From: Dialister sp.
GTDB taxonomy: Bacteria > Bacillota > Negativicutes > Veillonellales > Dialisteraceae
Assembly: GCA_022722495.1 (NCBI GenBank)
Contig: JAIJLI010000027.1
Span: 1-12,240, forward strand
Length of the DNA stretch: 12,240 nt
Reading direction: 5' to 3'
Positions 6,814 to 12,240 of this stretch are shown one piece after another (the first letter of the stretch is position 1; every line of letters starts with the position of its first letter). The position numbers and the translations under genes were made by a program. The notes under the pieces were generated by a model. The model was not told the origin of the DNA and did not search any database. It saw nothing but the letters and a program-made list of their open reading frames with translations.

Positions 6814-7875
6814 ATGAAGAAGACGGTATTGATATTATCCCTTCTAGCACTCCTTCTCGGAGGATGGGTGGCAGCCTTGTGGCTGCTGCCCTCTGCCGTT
6901 TATAAAGGCAACTGTCAGGAAATCCGATACGGAGTGAACGAAGGACTGGAACTTGTAGAACAGGACAACGGCGCGAAAGGCAAGCGATACGTGGTAGAAG
7001 ATGCAGACGGTAACGAGCTGTTTACCATCCCTTTGCGTGGCTGTCTGCTAGACACCCGTTTCCGCAACGGGCAGCTCCGGTTCCGCGAGCAAAACTCTAA
7101 GAGAGAGGGATTTATCGACCGACAGGGTATGGTAGTATTCACAGAAGACAATAAAAATGCGGTTCCGGAAGCCAATAGGCAGCAGGCGCAGATGCTGATG
7201 AACGGAGATACGGAAGAAGGCACGAAAAGTGCGGCTGATTACCAACCGGAAGAACAGGCAAGCAGGCAAGCGAAGGCATCAAAAGCAGGAAAGACCAGCC
7301 ATCTTTCGCAGGTAGATCTCAAGACGATGGCACAGTCGAATCCTTTCTACAAGGAAGCCTCGAAAATCATGCAGGGCAAACTCACAGAAACCGATGCCAG
7401 GCGGCGCCATACCATCCTCAACTACTGCGAACATTTCCGCACAGCCTATACCACCAAGGATCTAGATTTCCTGAAACAGGTGTTTAGCGACAAGGCACTC
7501 ATCATCGTAGGAAACGTGGTAAAAACAGCAGCCAACGACAACAAGTGCCAGGCTGAAGCAAAAGTAACCTACGCCATTCACTCGAAGAAAGACTATATTT
7601 CAAGACTGGCGAAGGTATTTACAGCCAACCAGAAGATAGACTTGAAATTCTCGGGATTCCGCATCATGCGCCATCCTACGATGGACGGCATTTACGGCGT
7701 CACCCTCCGGCAGCAATACAAGAGCGACCGCTACGCAGACGACGGCTATCTCTTTCTGCTCTGGGATTTCCGCAATCCGTCCATGCCACTCATCCACGTG
7801 CGCACCTGGCAACCGGCAGGAACGGTACATAGCGGAGACGATGTAATCAGTATACAAGACTTTAATTTAGAATAA
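6814..7875 (+). CDS. Membrane-anchored protein with WG-like segment and probable NTF2-like domain
   Basis: A 353-residue protein with one hydrophobic N-terminal segment (about 4-26: LILSLLALLLGGWVAALWLL) and no lipobox, so probably an uncleaved anchor. The rest should be periplasmic. Residues 82-110 (RFRNGQLRFREQ...GFIDRQGMVVF) look like a single WG-type beta repeat. Residues 112-165 are polar, rich in Gln, Lys and Ala, and probably disordered. Residues about 198-345 (HTILNYCEHFRTAYTTKDLDFLKQVF...) suggest an NTF2/SnoaL-like alpha+beta cone: an amphipathic helix, then strands ending in LLWDFRNPSMPLIHVRTWQP. No catalytic residues are evident. The next gene starts one nt after its stop, indicating translational coupling. 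The domain calls are by pattern only and the function is unknown. Confidence 0.7.
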   Translation: MKKTVLILSLLALLLGGWVAALWLLPSAVYKGNCQEIRYGVNEGLELVEQDNGAKGKRYVVEDADGNELFTIPLRGCLLDTRFRNGQLRFREQNSKREGFIDRQGMVVFTEDNKNAVPEANRQQAQMLMNGDTEEGTKSAADYQPEEQASRQAKASKAGKTSHLSQVDLKTMAQSNPFYKEASKIMQGKLTETDARRRHTILNYCEHFRTAYTTKDLDFLKQVFSDKALIIVGNVVKTAANDNKCQAEAKVTYAIHSKKDYISRLAKVFTANQKIDLKFSGFRIMRHPTMDGIYGVTLRQQYKSDRYADDGYLFLLWDFRNPSMPLIHVRTWQPAGTVHSGDDVISIQDFNLE

Positions 7876-7876
7876 T

Positions 7877-8872
7877 ATGATGGCAGTTAGGAGTGAGAAG
7901 TTAAGAGTTGGGAGTTTTAGACTCACGATACTCTTATTCATATTAAGCCTGTGGTCAGCATCCGTTCAGGCACAAGAGTTTTCGGTAGCAGGTTTCCGCC
8001 TGTTGCCCAACGACGTGAGTGCCTTTATTACCCCCGTGCGCGACCTCAACGATGAGCCTTGCGCCCTGGTAAAGGTAGAAGCGCCCTCCGACTTTGCCTT
8101 CTCCACCCCGCTCGGAATCGTATCGCGAAAAGATAAAGTGGGCGAAATCTGGCTCTATCTTCCTAAAGGCTCCAAACTGCTCACCATCAAGCATCCGGAA
8201 TGGGGCGTGCTCCGCGATTACCGGTTCAGCAAACCGCTGGAAAGCAGAATGACCTACGAGCTGAAACTGAAACTACCCAAGCCTACTCCTATCATCCAGG
8301 AGAAGCACGACACCATCGTAGAGGTAAAGACGGTAATAGATACGATTGCCATCCCACAAGTACGTAAGAAGATGCCACTCGCCCTCTACACGCTCGCCAC
8401 GCTATCCCTTCATGAAGACGGACCGTCCTATGGTCTCTTCTTCGCCCTGATGCGCCGCCACGGCTTCTTCATCCATGCCAGCAGCAACCTCAAGAGCATA
8501 GGCAGCACAGAGGGAACCTGCAACAAAGAAGGCTACACGCCGGGCAGCAGCATCAAACCTTATTATACAGGCAATACACGCCACCAGAACTACACCTTTA
8601 CCGCTGGAGCCATCCACCACATCACGCATGGTTTCTGTCTCTTCGAAGGCGTAGGCTACGGCAAAGCTGCTACAGCCTGGCAGCAGACCGAGAGCAGCGG
8701 AGGCGGATACCTGCTCAACGAAGACCTTACCCACAAAGGCTTCGCAGCCCAGCTGGGTGTGCTCGCCTCGTTCAACAGAGTGAGCATCGCAGCCTCAGCC
8801 ATCACCATCGCCGGGAAACAATGGCAGGGCAGCATCGGCATAGGTATTAAAATCGGAAAACAAAAGAAGTAA
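7877..8872 (+). CDS. Exported beta-rich protein of unknown function
   Basis: A 331-residue protein with a signal peptide (hydrophobic LTILLFILSLW, predicted cleavage after VQA, residue 32). Residues 33-135 form a compact beta-rich part starting FSVAGFRLLPNDVSAFITPVRDL. I recognise this kind of segment from uncharacterised Bacteroidetes proteins but cannot name a domain. A linker rich in Pro, Thr and Ile (about 138-165) follows. The C-terminal part (about 168-331) alternates short hydrophobic and Gly-rich strands (GLFFALMRRHGFFIHASS, GSIGIGIKIGK), compatible with a small outer-membrane-associated beta structure. Two adjacent ATGs (7877, 7880) are possible starts. The first 15 residues are encoded by a repetitive purine-rich stretch (see 7885-7918). 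It is tightly packed between its neighbours (gaps of 1 and 3 nt), so it belongs to the same unit. Confidence 0.72.
   Translation: MMAVRSEKLRVGSFRLTILLFILSLWSASVQAQEFSVAGFRLLPNDVSAFITPVRDLNDEPCALVKVEAPSDFAFSTPLGIVSRKDKVGEIWLYLPKGSKLLTIKHPEWGVLRDYRFSKPLESRMTYELKLKLPKPTPIIQEKHDTIVEVKTVIDTIAIPQVRKKMPLALYTLATLSLHEDGPSYGLFFALMRRHGFFIHASSNLKSIGSTEGTCNKEGYTPGSSIKPYYTGNTRHQNYTFTAGAIHHITHGFCLFEGVGYGKAATAWQQTESSGGGYLLNEDLTHKGFAAQLGVLASFNRVSIAASAITIAGKQWQGSIGIGIKIGKQKK
7885..7918 (+). repeat. Purine-rich AGTTARGAGT-like repeat forming the start of a signal peptide
   Basis: The stretch contains imperfect 8-10 nt units of GTTAGGAGT, GAGAAGTTA, AGAGTTGGG and AGTTTT. It resembles a short repeat I associate with intergenic regions of Prevotella and Bacteroides genomes. 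Here it is read in frame as VRSEKLRVGSF, supplying the positive n-region of the signal peptide of the 7877 gene. The dispersed-repeat identity comes from memory and was not checked by search. Confidence 0.35.
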
Positions 8873-8875
8873 GAA

Positions 8876-10522
8876 ATGAACATAAAAAGCATATTACGCA
8901 GCATCAGATTTCTTGCCCTCCTGATAGGAAACATGATGATGGCAGGTTGCAGCAATAGCGATAAGCCTGCCTATCTGGAGCCGCACCTGATAACCACAGA
9001 GGCGACCCACATCACCCGAACAGAGGCAACCCTCAACGGGTCAGCTACCATAGAGGGAGAAACAGAAATGCCGAAACTCCTGTTCAGATACGGCACTTCG
9101 GAGAGCATGAACCTCAATACTAGCGAGGTTCATGCCCAGGGAGCTGACGTCTCGCTGGTTCTGACGGGACTCAAAGCGGGCACTACCTATTATTATATGC
9201 TGCAGGGCAACAACGGGCGAACAACCACAACCAGCAACATGATGAGTTTCACCACCCAGCCCAATATAAGTCCGAAACTATCGTCGGCTACACTCTTGAG
9301 TCACGGACCGATGAGCGCATTCGTAAGCTACGAAATAACCGATGATGGTGGCGAGCCGATGACCGAAACCGGATGCTACGTTTATCTGACCGGCGAACCG
9401 GAGAACAAGCAGAAATGCATCGTAGAAAACTTTGACGGAAAGGAGGGAAAAATCAAGTTGCGCATCGGAAATCTGGAGCGGAATGCCCACTACGAATTCC
9501 AGCCTTTCGCCCGGAATAGGGTAGGAGAAACCATAGGAACCGCCATCAAATATGATACGAGCGACGCCATTACGCTAAACGAAACAGGTGAACTGACCCA
9601 GCTGATGGGCAACCATCTTTACGAATACACCCAGTTGAGCATAGCCGGAACCCTGAACGGCGAAGACCTCAGCTGTATGAGAATGATGATGGGGCGCGAC
9701 AATAATAATGCATCCACCCCCGGCAAGCTATCGGATATAGATCTTACCGATGTTCACCTCGCAGCAGGCGGAATGGTAGGTCCTTATCATCACGAAGCTG
9801 CAGAAAACCAGATTGTGCAAGGCACATTTGCCGGTTGCGAGAAGCTCACCCACGTAGTTCTTCCAGCCGATGCAACCACCATCGGGAAAGATGCGTTTGC
9901 CGATTGCACTTCGCTCCGCGAGATAGAGATTCCTGCCTCAGCAGGCAGCATTCTCCCTTCCAGCGGATGCACGGCGCTCGAAGCCCTTATGGTTTCGCCT
10001 GTCAACGCTTACTACAAGAGTCAGGACGGCGTGCTACTGAATGCAGAAGGCAACAAAATCGTCTGGTTCCCGATGGGCAAGAAGGGCAAATACACCCTTC
10101 CTTCCGCCTTTACCTCCATTGGCGCCTACGCCTTCAAGGAATGCAGCATCGAGGCATTTTATCTGTCAGACAACGTCAAAACATTAGGTCAAGGCGCCTT
10201 CATGGACAGTCAGATAAAGGAAATACATCTTGGGGCAGGCATCAAGCTGATTCCTACAGGCGTTTTCCAAGGCTGCCGGAAACTCACGAAAGTGTATCTG
10301 GGAGCCAACACAGAACAAATCAGCAACTACGCCTTCGACGAAAGTCCGCTTACCGACCTTTATGTTTCAGCTTCCATGATTCCTTACTGTGAAGAAAACG
10401 CCTTCGCCAACAAGGTAGAAGGCTTCTTCGCCACCTGCGTGCTCCACGTGCCTGCAGGTATGAAAAAGAGCTATCAGAACCATAAAATATGGGGTAATTT
10501 CACCCATATAGTAGAAGAATAA
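8876..10522 (+). CDS. Lipoprotein with two Fn3-like domains and BspA-type leucine-rich repeats
   Basis: A 548-residue lipoprotein with lipobox-like MAGC (Cys25). Residues about 36-127 and 131-226 are Fn3-like beta sandwiches; the first has the typical LTGLKAGTTYYYMLQ strand pair. Residues 231-310 form a pre-LRR segment (ETGELTQLMG...YTQLSIAGTLNGEDLSCMRMM) that matches a segment before the LRRs of the 2289 gene. Residues about 311-545 are LRR_5 repeats with the pattern TIGKDAFADCTSLREIEIP, TSIGAYAFKEC and LIPTGVFQGCRKLTKVYLG. It ends with a capping segment (CVLHVPAGMKKSYQNHKIWG) like the one in the M64 fusion. BspA-like LRR proteins of oral Bacteroidetes bind host matrix proteins or other bacteria, so a surface adhesin or ligand receptor is the likely role. 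It starts 3 nt after the preceding stop, so it is co-translated with its envelope neighbours. Confidence 0.85.
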   Translation: MNIKSILRSIRFLALLIGNMMMAGCSNSDKPAYLEPHLITTEATHITRTEATLNGSATIEGETEMPKLLFRYGTSESMNLNTSEVHAQGADVSLVLTGLKAGTTYYYMLQGNNGRTTTTSNMMSFTTQPNISPKLSSATLLSHGPMSAFVSYEITDDGGEPMTETGCYVYLTGEPENKQKCIVENFDGKEGKIKLRIGNLERNAHYEFQPFARNRVGETIGTAIKYDTSDAITLNETGELTQLMGNHLYEYTQLSIAGTLNGEDLSCMRMMMGRDNNNASTPGKLSDIDLTDVHLAAGGMVGPYHHEAAENQIVQGTFAGCEKLTHVVLPADATTIGKDAFADCTSLREIEIPASAGSILPSSGCTALEALMVSPVNAYYKSQDGVLLNAEGNKIVWFPMGKKGKYTLPSAFTSIGAYAFKECSIEAFYLSDNVKTLGQGAFMDSQIKEIHLGAGIKLIPTGVFQGCRKLTKVYLGANTEQISNYAFDESPLTDLYVSASMIPYCEENAFANKVEGFFATCVLHVPAGMKKSYQNHKIWGNFTHIVEE

Positions 10523-10557
10523 AAATGTTGAATAATCATATAATTTAAAGATAAATT

Positions 10558-11127
10558 ATGACAACACCCGAAATAGAAGAGCTCAAATCGCTCGTAGAAC
10601 AGAAATACGGCAAGATTCTTGCCACGACAACCGACTTCGAAGAGTTTTCACTCTATCTGGATAAGAAAACATGTGGAACTATTTCGCCATCCACCCTCAA
10701 ACGACTCTATGGTTATGTGAGCGACAATCACAAGCCACGCATGGTAACCCTCGATGTGCTTTCCCAATATATCGGTCATCGGAACTATATGGAATTTACC
10801 CATTGGCTCAAGACAAGCACCAAGTACAACAGTTCCTTCTTCAAGGCCAACCAGCTGATAAGTAGCGATTTACAAGAAGGTACTCTTGTTTCTATCGGTT
10901 GGAGTCCCAACCGTCTGCTGCAGCTCCGCTATCTGGGCGACAGCACCTATGAAATAGAGAAATCAGAGAACAGCAAACTACAGCCTGGCGACCGCTTCGT
11001 AACAGGCTGTTTCATCAAGGAGCAGCCCCTCTTCCTGCCCTACATCGAGCGTGGCGGCGAGCGTACTGCCTCGTTCGTAGCCGGCAGAAACGGCGGACTT
11101 ACCGTCATCAGCATCAACGAGAAATAA
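10558..11127 (+). CDS. Small cytoplasmic protein with HTH-like N-terminus
   Basis: A 189-residue soluble protein with no signal peptide or membrane segment. Residues about 26-85 (TDFEEFSLYL, ISPSTLKRLYGYV, KPRMVTLDVLSQYIG) have the helix pattern of a Cro/XRE-like helix-turn-helix. 'STLKRL' would be the recognition helix and 'TLDVLSQYIG' the usual following helix. Residues 96-189 are beta-rich (GTLVSIGWSPNRLLQLRYLG, GDRFVTGCFIKEQPLFLPYI) and end in FVAGRNGGLTVISI, so this half may be a small barrel for ligand or protein binding. I recognise the overall type as a conserved uncharacterised Bacteroidetes protein without an established function. It lies 30 nt upstream of the kinase gene, so a transcription factor or adaptor acting with the kinase is a reasonable inference. 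DNA binding is not shown by the sequence alone. Confidence 0.72.
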   Translation: MTTPEIEELKSLVEQKYGKILATTTDFEEFSLYLDKKTCGTISPSTLKRLYGYVSDNHKPRMVTLDVLSQYIGHRNYMEFTHWLKTSTKYNSSFFKANQLISSDLQEGTLVSIGWSPNRLLQLRYLGDSTYEIEKSENSKLQPGDRFVTGCFIKEQPLFLPYIERGGERTASFVAGRNGGLTVISINEK

Positions 11128-11157
11128 AATAACAGTAATCAAGAAAAAGAGGAATCC

Positions 11158-12132
11158 ATGAGCATGGAAGAAACTGAAGAAAAGAAGAAGAAAACGACAT
11201 CGGGATTTACCGAGGATATCAGCAAGGAGATGAGCAATTCAAACCCCTTGCCTGTGGAGGATGCATTCAGCAATCTCCACCAATGCTACGTGTCTATTTC
11301 GGGCCATACACGCATCTTTACAGCCACTAAATACGGCAAGCGTTTCATGCTGAAATGTCTCAAGAACGATTTTCTCTACATTCCGGTTTACCGCCAGGCA
11401 CTCACCAAGGAGTTTGAAATAGGCCAGCAGCTGGAACATCCCAATATCTGCCGTACCATCGACCTGGAAAAGGTTGACAACCTGGGCACGGTAGTGGTGA
11501 TGGAATATATTGACGGCAATAATCTGGAGCAACTCATCAAGAAGAATGCCCTCTCGGCAGAACTCGCCCGCAAGATAGCAGGACAGCTGATGGATGCGCT
11601 GGAATACATGCACAACAAACAGATGATTCATCGCGATCTGAAGCCTTCCAACATCATGATTACACATAACGGACAGAACGTGAAGCTCATCGATTTCGGT
11701 CTCTCGGATAGCGATTCTTTCTGCGTATTGAAATCGCCAGCCGGAACTTCGGGCTATATTGCTCCCGAACAGATGCTACCAGCTGCCAAGGCTGAACCGC
11801 GTGCCGATATTTATTCTCTGGGCATGGTTCTGGGCGACATGGCCAAGGCTACGGGCGATAAGGCGCTCAGCAAGATGGCAGAAATCTGTAGTTGCCGCGA
11901 CCCGCAAAGCCGTCCGCAAAACATCGCCCAATTGCGCCAGCGCCTGTCCTGTACGCCCCGTTACCGCCACGCCTTGCTCCTACTCTGTGCCCTCATCATC
12001 GCCCTACTGGCAGCCCTGGCCGGGAGTTATTATCATCTGGAGAAGAATGCCCAAGAACCTGCATCTTCGGCAAGCGACAGCATTCAGCCCAACGACAATA
12101 AGGTAATCGACTATCAGCTTTGGGATAAATAA
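11158..12132 (+). CDS. Hanks-type Ser/Thr protein kinase with one C-terminal transmembrane segment
   Basis: A 324-residue protein kinase. Visible motifs are beta-3 Lys66 (FMLKCLK), alpha-C Glu85 (KEFEIG), catalytic loop HRDLKPSN (158-165, D160, K162, N165), DFG (179-181), APE (202-204), alpha-F Asp217 (RADIYSLG) and Arg252 (SRPQ). All residues needed for catalysis are present. The glycine-rich loop is degenerate (about SISGHTRIF, 46-54, one Gly). The N-terminal 40 residues are charged and probably disordered. A hydrophobic helix at 271-292 (ALLLLCALIIALLAALAG) anchors the protein, leaving a tail of about 30 residues outside and the kinase domain in the cytoplasm. There is no PASTA or other recognisable sensor domain, so input may come from neighbouring envelope proteins. 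It is the last gene of the co-directional run. ATG 11164 is an alternative start two codons in. Confidence 0.92.
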   Translation: MSMEETEEKKKKTTSGFTEDISKEMSNSNPLPVEDAFSNLHQCYVSISGHTRIFTATKYGKRFMLKCLKNDFLYIPVYRQALTKEFEIGQQLEHPNICRTIDLEKVDNLGTVVVMEYIDGNNLEQLIKKNALSAELARKIAGQLMDALEYMHNKQMIHRDLKPSNIMITHNGQNVKLIDFGLSDSDSFCVLKSPAGTSGYIAPEQMLPAAKAEPRADIYSLGMVLGDMAKATGDKALSKMAEICSCRDPQSRPQNIAQLRQRLSCTPRYRHALLLLCALIIALLAALAGSYYHLEKNAQEPASSASDSIQPNDNKVIDYQLWDK

Positions 12133-12165
12133 AGCAGGAACTTTAAACATATTTATCTCTTTTTC

Positions 12166-12197
12166 TTTCCATATTCGGCAGAAATACGCTACTTTTG
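12166..12197 (+). promoter_or_regulatory. Promoter for the gene at the right edge
   Basis: TACTTTTG at 12190-12197 matches the -7 consensus TAnnTTTG. The -33 is a weak TTTC at 12166-12169 with a 20-nt spacer. The next ATG is only 9 nt from the box, so the leader would be very short. No intrinsic terminator for the kinase gene is visible between 12133 and 12165; the stretch is T-rich without a stem. Confidence 0.55.
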
Positions 12198-12205
12198 CAC
12201 CCTAT

Positions 12206-12240
12206 ATGGAACAGATTTCACCAATTCAGGCATTATTGCA
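12206..12240 (+). CDS. N-terminus of a gene cut by the right window edge
   Basis: ATG at 12206 opens a frame reading MEQISPIQALL before the window ends. It lies directly downstream of a Bacteroidetes-type promoter, with no competing ATG in between. There are too few residues to assign a product. Confidence 0.45.
   Translation, partial: MEQISPIQALL

Overview
The window looks like a chromosomal segment of a Bacteroidales bacterium, most likely Prevotella/Segatella. Three things suggest this: promoters of the Bacteroidetes type (TTTG, about 19 bp, then TAnnTTTG), a dense set of SPII lipoproteins with fimbrillin-like (Mfa_like_1) and BspA-type LRR_5 domains, and an almost complete lack of Shine-Dalgarno sites. 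All nine complete genes run left to right. No RNA genes, insertion sequences or CRISPR arrays were seen, and no gene-free stretch exceeds 300 bases.

Layout. (1) At 1-150 there is a near-symmetric divergent promoter pair. The leftward arm would serve a gene that leaves the window (only a possible start at 18). The rightward arm drives a PfkB-family sugar kinase (172-1041), which ends at a strong intrinsic terminator (1072-1108). (2) At 1184-1215 a second promoter precedes three fimbrillin-family lipoprotein genes: 1282-2202, 2289-5810 and 5861-6757. The middle one is a 1173-residue fusion of fimbrillin-like domain, about eleven BspA-type leucine-rich repeats, BACON domain and M64 zinc metallopeptidase. 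(3) After a small intergenic hairpin (6765-6784), five tightly packed genes follow: a membrane-anchored protein with a WG-like segment and a probable NTF2-like domain (6814-7875), an exported beta-rich protein (7877-8872), a lipoprotein with two Fn3-like domains and BspA-type LRRs (8876-10522), a small protein with an HTH-like N-terminus (10558-11127), and a Hanks-type Ser/Thr kinase with one C-terminal membrane segment (11158-12132). (4) A third rightward promoter and the first codons of another gene occupy the right edge.

No promoter or intrinsic terminator is visible between 1282 and 12132, so the eight genes may be one transcription unit. The working picture is a surface-structure locus (possibly type V pilus-like subunits, one carrying a protease and an LRR adhesin module), followed by an envelope-to-cytoplasm signalling module ending in a kinase. 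That functional link is inferred from gene order and domains only.
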